Assembly (NCBI GenBank): GCA_020853575.1
Contig: JADYYP010000045.1
Span: 186,001 to 250,000, forward strand
Length of the DNA stretch: 64,000 bases
Direction of reading: 5' to 3'
Source of the DNA: Planctomycetota bacterium
GTDB taxonomy: Bacteria; Planctomycetota; UBA1135; GCA-002686595
This document shows positions 9,369 to 20,545 of this stretch, piece by piece. Numbering within the stretch: the stretch's first letter is position 1; every line of letters begins with the position of its first letter. The notes below the pieces were generated by a model. It did no database searches, was not told the DNA's origin, and saw only the letters and a program-made list of their open reading frames with translations. Made by a program: the position numbers and the translations under genes.

Positions 9369-9372
<4 letters not shown>
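8494..9372 (+). CDS. Cytosolic NtrB-like sensor histidine kinase without a sensor domain
   Basis: A 292-residue kinase reduced to DHp plus catalytic domain. The H-box LAHEIKNPLS carries the phospho-acceptor His34. The N-box (NLLKNAREAM), G1 box (DTGVGMS) and G2 box (GGTGLGLPTA) are intact. Only about 25 residues precede the H-box, with no membrane span, PAS or GAF domain, so the input must come from a partner or from the charged C-terminal tail. The ATG at 8494 is supported by the start of the protein's homology and by the TAGCCT box at 8466. The stop overlaps the start of the next gene by 4 nt (GTGA), so kinase and regulator are translationally coupled. Confidence 0.88.
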
Positions 9373-10739
<1,367 letters not shown>

Positions 10740-10763
10740 GCTCGCGGGCCACGGGCCGGGCGC

Positions 10764-10769
10764 TATGCT
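10764..10769 (+). promoter_or_regulatory. -10-like box TATGCT upstream of the OPT gene
   Basis: TATGCT ends 10 nt before the ATG at 10780. No Shine-Dalgarno sequence is present. It is one of a set of similarly spaced boxes in this window. Confidence 0.35.
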
Positions 10770-10779
10770 CCGCGCCCTC

Positions 10780-12651
10780 ATGAGCACGCCCGCCTCGAGC
10801 TCGCCGAAACTCGCCGAATTCACCTTCAAGGCCGTGGTCTGTGGCCTGGTCTTCGGGTGTCTGTTCGGTGCCGCCAACGCCTACCTGGGGTTGAAGGCCG
10901 GGTTGACGGTGTCGACCTCGATCCCGATCGCGGTGCTCTCGGCTGCCGTGTTCCGCTTCCTGCCGCGCGGCGGGACGCTGCTCGAGGCCAACATGGCGCA
11001 AACCGTGGGCAGCGCCTCGAGCTCCCTCGCCGCCGGCACGATCTTCACCATCCCGGCGCTCTTCATGTGGGGCTTCTCCCCGCCGGTGTGGCAAGTCGCC
11101 ATCCTCGCGCTGCTCGGAGGCGTGCTGGGCATCTTGGCCATGGTTCCGCTGCGACGCCTGCTGATCGTGCAAGCCGCAGGTGAGCTGCCCTATCCCGAGG
11201 GTCGCGCCTGCGCCGAGGTGCTGCGCGCGACCGAGCGCTCGTCGAGTGGCGGACGTTGGATCTTCATCGGCCTGTTCCTCGGCGCGGCGATCAAGCTCCT
11301 GACCGCGCGCTTCTCGTCCGAGCATGCCGCGCTGTTGCCGGAGGAAGCCAAGTACGGGCTCGAGTTCCTTCCCAACGCGAGCTTGGCGATCAAGATCGCG
11401 CCGGCCTTGTTGGCCGTCGGCTACATCGTCGGGTTCCGCGCCGCTTCGGTGATGATCAGTGGCGCGTTGATCACGGCCCTGGTCCTCAATCCGCTGGTCA
11501 CGAAGGTCTTCCTGGCGGGGGCTGGAGAGGGAGCGACGATTTCGGCCGGCGCGATCAAGGACCGCTTCACCACGTTCCTCGGCGCGGGCGCGGTGGCCTG
11601 TGCCGGGATGTTCACGGTGGTGAAGACCGCCCCGACGATGGGCAAGTCGCTGGCGGCTGTCGTGCGCGGGCTGCGCAGCGGCGCGGGCGAGGGTGCGGCC
11701 GACGCACGTGACCGCGACATCCCCTCATGGATCTTGGCCGTCGGGCTGGCTGCGCTGATCGCCGTGATGATCTTGGTTCCCGGGCTGATCGGAGGTGACA
11801 TGCCGCTCCAGGGACGCGTGGTCGCGGCACTGGGCGTAGCGCTCTTCGGCTTCCTGTTCGTGCCGGTTTCCTCGCGACTGGTGGGGCTGATTGGAGTGTC
11901 GTCGAATCCGACGTCCGCCATGGCGTTGATCACCATCGCCGCCACTGCCGGAACCTTCCTCGCGCTGGGCTGGAAGGGCAGCGCCGCGATGGGAGCGGTG
12001 CTCACGGTGGGAACCGTGGTGTGCGTCGCGGCCTCGAAAGCAGGCGACATCTCGCAGGATTTGAAAACCGGTCAACTGGTCGGCGCGACCCCGGCACTGC
12101 AGCAGTTCGGCCAATTGATCGCTGCCTCGGTGGCCTGCTTCGTCGTCGCCGCGGTGGTGACCGCGATCGGCCACACCGGTGAGGGCTTCGGCGAGGGCGG
12201 GATGCCGGCGCCCCAAGCACGCTTGATGAAGACCGTCGTCGAATCCGTTCTCGGGGACGCGCTGCCCTGGGATCTGCTCTTGAGCGGCGCGGCGCTGGCG
12301 GGCGTCGGGATTCTGGCGGGACTTCCGGCGCTGCCCTTCGCGCTCGGCATCTACTTGCCCCTGTCCACGATGGCCGCGGTGTTCGCGGGCGGCTGCGTGA
12401 GGCGCTGGGTCGATGCGCGAGCCCGACCCGGCCGCTCGGACGAGGGTGAGCAGAATGCCGGTGTGCTGTGCGCGTCGGGTTTCGTCGCCGGCGAAGGACT
12501 GGCCGGAGTGCTCGTCGCGGGGTGGGCCTACTACCAGCAGCTCGGTCGTGCGAGCGATGGCGAGCGCTCGGGAATCGAGCTCGTGCTCTCGCTGGGACTG
12601 CTGGTGGTCGCGGGCTTCGCCCTAACGCGAGCGTCGCGCGCCCGCACCTGA
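10780..12651 (+). CDS. OPT-family oligopeptide/metal-chelate transporter
   Basis: A 623-residue protein with about 14-16 hydrophobic spans. OPT proteins import peptides or, in the YSL branch, metal-chelator complexes, driven by protons. Family signatures are visible: NAYLGLKAGLTVSTSIP in the first span, the loop ELPYPEGRACAEVL, and the later SNPTSAMALITI segment. The length is normal for the bacterial family. The start at 10780 (MSTPAS) is preferred because a TATGCT box lies 10 nt upstream. An ATG at 10765 falls inside that box. The gene begins 40 nt after the response regulator, so it could also be read from the regulator's promoter. The substrate cannot be told from the sequence. Confidence 0.88.
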   Translation: MSTPASSSPKLAEFTFKAVVCGLVFGCLFGAANAYLGLKAGLTVSTSIPIAVLSAAVFRFLPRGGTLLEANMAQTVGSASSSLAAGTIFTIPALFMWGFSPPVWQVAILALLGGVLGILAMVPLRRLLIVQAAGELPYPEGRACAEVLRATERSSSGGRWIFIGLFLGAAIKLLTARFSSEHAALLPEEAKYGLEFLPNASLAIKIAPALLAVGYIVGFRAASVMISGALITALVLNPLVTKVFLAGAGEGATISAGAIKDRFTTFLGAGAVACAGMFTVVKTAPTMGKSLAAVVRGLRSGAGEGAADARDRDIPSWILAVGLAALIAVMILVPGLIGGDMPLQGRVVAALGVALFGFLFVPVSSRLVGLIGVSSNPTSAMALITIAATAGTFLALGWKGSAAMGAVLTVGTVVCVAASKAGDISQDLKTGQLVGATPALQQFGQLIAASVACFVVAAVVTAIGHTGEGFGEGGMPAPQARLMKTVVESVLGDALPWDLLLSGAALAGVGILAGLPALPFALGIYLPLSTMAAVFAGGCVRRWVDARARPGRSDEGEQNAGVLCASGFVAGEGLAGVLVAGWAYYQQLGRASDGERSGIELVLSLGLLVVAGFALTRASRART

Positions 12652-12694
12652 GAGCGATCGAGGAGCGCACCGGGCTCGCGCTCGACACACGGCA

Positions 12695-12723
12695 GGGGCC
12701 AGCCGCGCACAGCAGCTGGCCCC
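12695..12723. terminator. Convergent hairpin between the OPT gene and the repeat protein
   Basis: A perfect 9-bp inverted repeat (GGGGCCAGC / GCTGGCCCC) with an 11-nt loop, lying between two converging genes. There is no T-tract, so it would be a non-canonical or Rho-assisted terminator serving both strands. Confidence 0.45.
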
Positions 12724-12772
12724 ACGTGTCACGCGCCCTCGACGTCAGCGGCGCTTGAGCGGTCCGTCCATG

Positions 12773-15700
12773 TCACGGGCAGATCGTGAACGTCACCGCA
12801 TTGCTGAAGCCCGTGGTGAACGACGCCTGCGGATCGCGCATCCACCAGCGTGCGAACACGTTGACGCCAGGCACGAGCAACGGGTCGATCCCGCTCGCCA
12901 TCCACACGTTGAAGTCGAACGAGTACGTTCCAGCGCAGCCCACGTTCGAACCCGTCGAGAGCTGGACGTACGTGCGGCGGAAGGGCGGCTTCACGCACAG
13001 GTAGCCGCCTTGGAACGGCGCGGAGCTCGCGGCGTATCCGTAGAACAGCTGCCCGCTGCGGTCGGCGATCGTGTTGCTGCACGTCACCATGAATCCGCTG
13101 GTCTGAGCAGCGCTCGGAGCGCCGCTCCAACCAATGACCGGGGTGCAGCCCAGGCTGTTCACCTTGCCGGTGCAGTACGACTGGATCGCCGGACACAGCG
13201 CTTGGCAATCGTCGGGGATCTGGTCGCCGTTGATGTCCAAGCTGGTGCCCAGCAGGATGTCGCAAGCGTCGACACGGCCATTGAGGTTGCAATCGGGTTC
13301 GCAACTGTCCGGGATGCCGTTGATGTCGCAGTCGATCTCGGCGCCGGTCGCGATCTCGCACACGTCACCGGCGAGATCTCCGTCGCAGTCGGCTTGGTCG
13401 GGATTCACGTGCAGCGGACAATTGTCGCACGCGTCTCCGCGACCATCGTTGTCGGCATCCGCCTGGCTCGGGTTGGCGAGGCCGACGCAGTTGTCGATGC
13501 AGTCCATGGTGCCATCGAAGTCGGCGTCGAGATCGATGACCCCGCAACCGCAGACACCCGGTGCCGTCTTCAGCGGGTCGTTCGGGCAGCCGTCGAGGCA
13601 ATTGAGCGTGCCGTCGCCGTCGCTGTCGACATCCGCCACGTTGCAGCCGCAGACTCCGGGCGCGGTCTTGGACGGATCGGTGGGGCAACCGTCGTTGCAG
13701 TCGAGCGTGCCATCGCCGTCGGTATCCACATCGGCCACACCGCAGCCACAGACGCCCGGCGCCACCTTGAGCGGGTCGTTCGGACAACCATCGAGGCAGT
13801 TGACCGTGCCGTCGCCGTCGCTGTCGTTGTCCGGGACACCGCAGCCGCAGATTCCCGGGCTGGCCTTGAACGGATCCGCGGGGCATCCATCGATGCAATC
13901 GGCCACGCCATCGCCATCCGAGTCCGTGTCGGGCACGCCGCAGCCGCACTGGCCGGTCGCGATCTTCAGCGGATCGGCGGGGCAACCATCGGCGCAGTCG
14001 GGAACTCCGTCGCCGTCGCTGTCGATCTCGGGGTTGCCGCAGCCGCAGAAACCCGGCGCGGTCTTGAGCGGGTCGAGCGCACAGCCGTCGACACAGTCGG
14101 CCGTTCCGTCGCCGTCGGAATCGGTCTCGAGCACGCCGCAGCCACATTGGCCGAGCGCGATCTTGAGCGGATCCAGCGGGCACTGATCATTGCAATCCGG
14201 CGTGCCGTCACCGTCGCTGTCGGTGTCCGCCACTCCACAACCGCAGACACCCGGAGCGATCTTCAAGGGGTCGTTCGGGCAACCGTCGTGGCAGTTCAAG
14301 GTGCCATCGCCATCGGAGTCGACGTCCGGCGTTCCGCAGCCGCACACACCGGGAGCGACCTTGAGCGGGTCGCTGGGGCAACCGTCGTGGCAATTGGGTG
14401 TTCCATCACCGTCCGAATCCGTGTCGGCCACACCGCAGCCGCAGGTTCCTGGGAGCACCTTGAACGGATCGTTGGGGCACTGATCGTTGCAGTTGGGGGT
14501 TCCGTCGCCGTCGGAATCGGTGTCCGGAGTGCCGCAACCACAGACTCCGGGAGCCACCTTCAGCGGATCCGCGGGGCAGCCGTCCAAGCAATCCGCGACG
14601 GTGTCACCATCGCTGTCGACGTCGCTGACGCCGCAGCCGCAGATTCCAGGAGTGACCTTCAGCGGATCGACGGGGCAACCGTCGATGCAGTTGGGTGTGC
14701 CGTCGCCGTCGGAGTCGGTCTCGGGCGTGCCACAACCACACGCTCCGGGTGAAACCTTGAGCGGATCGCTCGAGCAGCCGTCTTGGCAATCGGCGGTGCC
14801 GTCGCCGTCGCTGTCGACGTCGCTCGTGCCGCAGCCGCAAACGCCCGGCGCGAGCTTCAGCGGATCGAGCGGGCAGCCATCGTTGCAGTCGGCGACTCCG
14901 TCGCCGTCGGAGTCCACGGTGCAAGCAGTGATCGAAACCTGCAGCGAATAGCTCTGCGGGCTCGCCGGCGAATTGCCTTCGAGCACGCGCACGTAGTACG
15001 TGCCCGCGCCATTCAGGGGGACCAACGAGAGCACTTCCGCAACTCCCGCGGCGCTCGAGCTGCCGGTCGCGATCACGCTCGTGCCATCGGCGGCGAGCAA
15101 CTCGACGTTGAGGTCGGCAACCGCGAGCGCGTCGAAAGGTCCGAAGCTCGAGCACGTGCCTCCGTTGTTCGGTCCATTGTCGTAAACGCTGCCGACCGGT
15201 GTCACGGTCATGCTCGCGACCGCGGGTCCGGCGACAGAGAAGCTGTACAGGTCGACCTCGCCGTCGGCGTCGATCGAGGTCAACGCGATGTCGGCCAAGG
15301 CCGGCCCGGTGAGCGGCGGCGGAACCGCACCGACGCTGACCGAATTGCCGATCGCGATCGCGCCCAGAGGCGTGGCGTTGGCCGCGACGTCGTCGAGCTC
15401 GTTGGGGTCACCGTAGTGGCGCTGCATCGCGCGGATGTCGTCCTGCTGCGGCCCGTCGATGCCGAAGGGGATGATCGGCTCCATCAACTTGGTGCCGTCG
15501 GCGGGGCACACCAGATCGACTCCGCAGGCGATGCCCTGCGCCCACATCAGCGAATTGCGCAACACCCGGTGCAAGTTCGCGGCCGTTTCCCAGGTGTCGA
15601 AGCGGTCGAGCAAGATGTCGCCATTGCCCGGGAAGGCGGCGACGACCGTGACTCCGCCCGGGCCGTCCAGGCGCTTCATCGCGAGCCGGATGTCGCCGCG

Positions 15701-16186
15701 CGTCGCGCTGCCGAACGAACCCCAGCTGGCGCCGTCGTCCCAGTCGACGCCGACGCTTTGGATGCGCTGGAAGTCGATGCCCGTGAGTTGCTCCCAGCGA
15801 TCGAACGACTCTTGGACGCGCTGCACCCATGTCGCGCGGCCGCCCTGCGTGGCGAACAAAGCGTCCATGCGCGCGAACAGCGACGACACGCCGGCGTTCT
15901 CGCCGATCACGGAGGGAATCACGACGCCGTCGGGAACGAGGCTCCAGGTGACCACCTTCGGGCTGCCTTGGACTCCCGACCAGCGCGGGCCCAGGAAGAA
16001 CTCGGGCCGGGGCGGCGCGTGCTGCGTCGCGCGCTGCATGTACTCCTGCGTGGGGGGCTGAAGCCCATCGAATCCCAAGGCCCACACATCGGCTTGGGCG
16101 ACAGCGACTCGAGCCGCGCCAAGCGCGACGAGCCAGAAGAGTGCGATGAAACGGAGGAACTGCGAGCGCGACACGATGTGCTTCAT
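12773..16186 (-). CDS. Giant secreted matrixin-like pseudoprotease with 14 TSP3-type repeats
   Basis: A 1137-residue exported protein. Order: signal peptide (1 to about 31); a matrixin-like metalloprotease fold (about 60-250); a PPC-like beta domain (about 260-425); 14 tandem 33-residue Asp/Cys-rich repeats; further TSP3/EF-hand-type calcium loops; and a C-terminal beta domain ending in TICP. The protease region keeps flanking landmarks (LRN-x-L, VCP, GTKLMEP, DGPQQDDIRAMQRHYGD). In the expected HExxHxxGxxH window (215-225), however, the residues are Trp215, Ala216, Ile219, Gly222 and Leu225, so no zinc ligand or catalytic Glu remains. Binding, calcium-stiffened surface display or a matrix role is more likely than proteolysis. 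The start at 16186 gives the signal peptide; longer in-frame forms would bury it. Confidence 0.75.
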   Translation of the reverse strand: MKHIVSRSQFLRFIALFWLVALGAARVAVAQADVWALGFDGLQPPTQEYMQRATQHAPPRPEFFLGPRWSGVQGSPKVVTWSLVPDGVVIPSVIGENAGVSSLFARMDALFATQGGRATWVQRVQESFDRWEQLTGIDFQRIQSVGVDWDDGASWGSFGSATRGDIRLAMKRLDGPGGVTVVAAFPGNGDILLDRFDTWETAANLHRVLRNSLMWAQGIACGVDLVCPADGTKLMEPIIPFGIDGPQQDDIRAMQRHYGDPNELDDVAANATPLGAIAIGNSVSVGAVPPPLTGPALADIALTSIDADGEVDLYSFSVAGPAVASMTVTPVGSVYDNGPNNGGTCSSFGPFDALAVADLNVELLAADGTSVIATGSSSAAGVAEVLSLVPLNGAGTYYVRVLEGNSPASPQSYSLQVSITACTVDSDGDGVADCNDGCPLDPLKLAPGVCGCGTSDVDSDGDGTADCQDGCSSDPLKVSPGACGCGTPETDSDGDGTPNCIDGCPVDPLKVTPGICGCGVSDVDSDGDTVADCLDGCPADPLKVAPGVCGCGTPDTDSDGDGTPNCNDQCPNDPFKVLPGTCGCGVADTDSDGDGTPNCHDGCPSDPLKVAPGVCGCGTPDVDSDGDGTLNCHDGCPNDPLKIAPGVCGCGVADTDSDGDGTPDCNDQCPLDPLKIALGQCGCGVLETDSDGDGTADCVDGCALDPLKTAPGFCGCGNPEIDSDGDGVPDCADGCPADPLKIATGQCGCGVPDTDSDGDGVADCIDGCPADPFKASPGICGCGVPDNDSDGDGTVNCLDGCPNDPLKVAPGVCGCGVADVDTDGDGTLDCNDGCPTDPSKTAPGVCGCNVADVDSDGDGTLNCLDGCPNDPLKTAPGVCGCGVIDLDADFDGTMDCIDNCVGLANPSQADADNDGRGDACDNCPLHVNPDQADCDGDLAGDVCEIATGAEIDCDINGIPDSCEPDCNLNGRVDACDILLGTSLDINGDQIPDDCQALCPAIQSYCTGKVNSLGCTPVIGWSGAPSAAQTSGFMVTCSNTIADRSGQLFYGYAASSAPFQGGYLCVKPPFRRTYVQLSTGSNVGCAGTYSFDFNVWMASGIDPLLVPGVNVFARWWMRDPQASFTTGFSNAVTFTICP
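13529..14914 (-). repeat. 14 tandem 99-bp (33-residue) coding repeats
   Basis: Fourteen uninterrupted 33-residue units inside the secreted protein. The pattern is DSDGDG-x2-xC-x-DGCP-x-DP-x-K-x2-PG-x-CGCG, with four cysteines per unit (56 in all). The period is exact: unit 1 starts at 14914 and the unit after number 14 starts at 13528. The Asp-rich halves match thrombospondin-type-3 calcium loops; the paired cysteines suggest disulfides. Internal DNA similarity makes copy-number change by recombination or slippage likely. Confidence 0.92.
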
Positions 16187-16428
16187 GACGAGATTCAGGC
16201 CGCGATGGAGCTGGGCCTGGCGAGCCTTGAGGGGGGACTGGGAAGCTTGAAGGAGCAGAGACAGAGCGATCGCTCTAGGAGTTCCCAAAATCCTATGCAA
16301 CGCGCGCCATTCGGTGGGGCGGCGCCGACCGAAAGCGGCGCGCGCGGCTCTGTCAGCTCGGCAGCAGCCGCGCCGCGGCTGCCACAATGGCACCCGCAGG
16401 GGTTGACCCACCAACATAACCTGCTGCG

Positions 16429-16454
16429 GCGCATACGTTTACGTCTCTATGCGC
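16429..16454. promoter_or_regulatory. Inverted repeat GCGCATA-N12-TATGCGC, possible operator
   Basis: A perfect 7-bp dyad whose right arm ends exactly where the -24 element of the sigma54-like promoter begins. Half-site centres are 19 bp apart, about two helical turns, as for a dimeric regulator. The binding protein is unknown. Confidence 0.45.
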
Positions 16455-16470
16455 TTGGCACGAAGTTTGT
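16455..16470 (+). promoter_or_regulatory. Sigma54-type -24/-12 promoter candidate for dnaK
   Basis: TTGGCACG-N4-TTGT matches the sigma54 consensus TTGGCACG-N4-TTGC at all but one base. The GG and GT dinucleotides have the required 10-nt separation. Transcription would begin near 16482, leaving about 34 nt of leader that includes the dnaK Shine-Dalgarno. Confidence 0.45.
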
Positions 16471-16515
16471 TCCGGCCGGGCGACTCCAAACCCACGCACG
16501 CAGGAAGACAACGAC

Positions 16516-18426
<1,911 letters not shown>

Positions 18427-18590
18427 ACCTCAGCACCGAGCCGCGCCAGCGGTAGGTGGTGGGTGACAGTGCTCCGCACGCTCGCGCGCATCGAATCGCA
18501 CGCTCGACCTGCAACCCGGGTCGGGCGTGCGTCTTGGATGGGCCAGCCCGCGGCGGAACACTGCTTGCGAACGCGCGCGCCTCCGCGCGG

Positions 18591-18619
18591 TTGAGTGCTC
18601 CCGTCCGCGCAGCTACTGT
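18591..18619 (+). promoter_or_regulatory. Sigma70-type promoter of the ABC cassette (TTGAGT-N17-TACTGT)
   Basis: The -35 TTGAGT and -10 TACTGT are 17 bp apart. The -10 ends 10 nt before the GTG start at 18630 and no Shine-Dalgarno intervenes, so the transcript would have almost no leader. Confidence 0.5.
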
Positions 18620-18629
18620 TCTCCCCCTC

Positions 18630-19802
18630 GTGATCACGGTCCAAGGACTCACTCGTCGATTCGGCGCGCGCGCGGCGATCGAAGACCTGCACTTCAGCCT
18701 CGAACGCGGTGAGGTGGTCGGTTTCCTCGGGCCCAATGGCGCGGGCAAGTCGACCACCATGCGCATCCTGGCGGGCTACCTGCCAGCGACGAGCGGCTCC
18801 GCGCTGGTCGCGGGCTTCGACGTGCTGCGGCAGTCGCTCGAGGTGCGCCGCCGCATCGGCTACTTGCCCGAGTCCGTGCCGCTGTACGCCGAGCATCGCG
18901 TCGAGGAGATGATGTGGTTTCAGGCGCGGCTGCACGGGATGCGCCGTTCCGAAGCACGCACGCGCATTCCTGCCGTTCTCGAGCGGGCGGGGATCGTTGA
19001 CCGCTCGCGGGCGATCATCGGTGGGTTGTCGCGCGGGCAGCGACAGCGAGTTGGGATTGCCGTGGCGCTCCTGCCCAACCCCGAGGTGCTGATCCTCGAC
19101 GAGCCGACCAGCGGTCTCGACCCGTTGCAGCGCCTGGAGATGCGCTCTCTGCTGGCCGAGCTTGGCCGCGACCACACCGTGCTGCTGTCGTCGCACATCC
19201 TCCCGGAGATCGAGGCCGTGTGCCCGCGCGTCATCGTCCTCAACCGCGGCAAGATCGCCGCGGACGGCACCAAGGAGACTCTGCTCGGCCAACTGGGCGG
19301 GGAGAGCCGCGTGCGCCTGGAAGCGCTCGTCGGCCCCGACGTAGCGCTCGCGCTACGTCTACTGAAATCGATCCGCGGTGTCGGTGAGATCCGCGATCTG
19401 GGCAAGCAGGGAATCCACCACGTCTTCGAGCTTCCCTGTCGCGAGGACCTGCGCGAAGACGTCGGCGCGCTGGCCGCCAGTCGCGGCTGGGCGCTGCGCG
19501 AGTTGACGTGGCAGCGACCGAGCCTCGAGCAGCTCTTCGCCAAGATCGCGCTCGACATGCCGCACGAGTTGCCCGCGGCGCAACCGCTCGCCAGCGCCCT
19601 CGCGCAGGCGCCGACCGGTTCGACCGCTGGCGAAAAGCTGCTCGTTCAACTCAGCCCGCAGCCGAACGCTGCGCCTTCCGTGCCCGCGCCTCCGCGCACG
19701 CTCTACAGCCTCAATCCCTTCGACGGTGGCGCCTCGCGCGATCTCTCCAAGCCCAAGGTCGTCGATCCCGCACCCCAGCCGCCGCGCGAGCCAGGCGCAT
19801 GA
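18630..19802 (+). CDS. ABC transporter ATPase, GldA-like
   Basis: A 390-residue ATPase, first gene of a four-gene cassette. Walker A is GPNGAGKST, the signature motif is LSRGQRQRVG (divergent from LSGGQ), and Walker B is VLILDEPTSGLD. The switch His is in LLSSHI. The ATPase core covers about residues 1-230. After it come a DUF4162-like region and an unusual Pro/Ala-rich tail of about 75 residues. The GTG at 18630 starts exactly at the homology (ITVQGLTRRFG), and the TTGAGT/TACTGT promoter sits just upstream. The stop overlaps the permease start (ATGA). It powers the export or remodelling system of the next three genes. Confidence 0.9.
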   Translation: MITVQGLTRRFGARAAIEDLHFSLERGEVVGFLGPNGAGKSTTMRILAGYLPATSGSALVAGFDVLRQSLEVRRRIGYLPESVPLYAEHRVEEMMWFQARLHGMRRSEARTRIPAVLERAGIVDRSRAIIGGLSRGQRQRVGIAVALLPNPEVLILDEPTSGLDPLQRLEMRSLLAELGRDHTVLLSSHILPEIEAVCPRVIVLNRGKIAADGTKETLLGQLGGESRVRLEALVGPDVALALRLLKSIRGVGEIRDLGKQGIHHVFELPCREDLREDVGALAASRGWALRELTWQRPSLEQLFAKIALDMPHELPAAQPLASALAQAPTGSTAGEKLLVQLSPQPNAAPSVPAPPRTLYSLNPFDGGASRDLSKPKVVDPAPQPPREPGA

Positions 19803-20545
19803 GTGGCGTGTTCACCATCTACCGCCGTGAGTTGGCCGGGCTGTTCCTGTCGCCTCTCGCCTGGGTGCTGCTGTGCGTCGCCCTGGCCTTCAACGGCTTC
19901 TTCTTCTCGCTCTTCGTGAGCCTGTTCCAAGGAGATGTCGGCGAGGCCTTCGCGTTCTTCCTGGGCGGATCACAGACGTTCTGGCTGATGATCGTGCTGC
20001 TGCCGCCGTTGCTCACCATGCGCATGTTCAGCGAGGAATCGCGCACCGGAGTGCTCGAGTTCCTGTTGACCGCGCCGGTCACCGATGCGGCCGTCGTGCT
20101 CGGGAAGCTCGCGGCGGCCACGAGCGTCATGGGCCTCTTGTGGAGCAGTGTCTTGATCTACGGACTGAGCGCTCAAGCGCTCGGCACCGCGCCCGATTGG
20201 CCGCCGATCGTGTCGGGCGTGATCGGTGCGACGCTGGTCTCCGCGATCTTCTGCGCCGTTGGCCTGGCGGTCAGCGCCTGCACGAACACGCCGCTCTTGG
20301 CCGCGTTCCTCGCCGTTCTCGCCAATGCCGCGTTGCTCGCGCTTCCACTGGTCGAGCAGTTGGTTCCCACGCCGCCGGGGCACTGGTTCAAGCTCGCACT
20401 CGGTCACGCGAACATCGTCACGCAGTTCCACGCGTCGTTCAGCTCGGGTGTGCTCGATTCCCGACAGTTCGTGTTCTTCGGCGTGTGGACCGGGTTCTTC
20501 GTGTTCCTCGCCACGCGCATCTTGGAGGCCCGGCGATGGTGGTAG
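19799..20545 (+). CDS. ABC transporter permease, GldF-like
   Basis: A 248-residue ABC-2-type permease with six hydrophobic spans. It starts with the family's cytoplasmic lead 'IYRRELAGLFLSPLAWV' and has the conserved SEESRTGVLEFLLTAPV loop after the second span. It overlaps the ATPase gene by 4 nt and the next gene by 10 nt, so the cassette is one translational unit. In Bacteroidota, GldF works with GldA and GldG in gliding. In other phyla the same set occurs without gliding and its substrate is unknown. Confidence 0.88.
   Translation: MSGVFTIYRRELAGLFLSPLAWVLLCVALAFNGFFFSLFVSLFQGDVGEAFAFFLGGSQTFWLMIVLLPPLLTMRMFSEESRTGVLEFLLTAPVTDAAVVLGKLAAATSVMGLLWSSVLIYGLSAQALGTAPDWPPIVSGVIGATLVSAIFCAVGLAVSACTNTPLLAAFLAVLANAALLALPLVEQLVPTPPGHWFKLALGHANIVTQFHASFSSGVLDSRQFVFFGVWTGFFVFLATRILEARRWW

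Larger units (their letters stand above)
16187..16515. other. Divergent intergenic region between the secreted repeat protein and dnaK
   Basis: 329 bp without a gene. The dnaK-proximal 90 bp hold an inverted repeat, a sigma54-like element and a Shine-Dalgarno. In the remainder I see no CIRCE element, no clear terminator and no convincing sigma70 promoter for the minus-strand gene. Confidence 0.6.

Noticed and set aside
12755..14752. Long plus-strand open frame rich in Val/Ala/Asp repeats
   Set aside because: It is the reverse complement of the 14-copy repeat array of the secreted protein. The periodic GC-rich codons keep several frames open; no start signal or family match.
13529..14914. CRISPR-like periodic array
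   Set aside because: The units are contiguous coding repeats of 99 bp without unique spacers and stay in frame.
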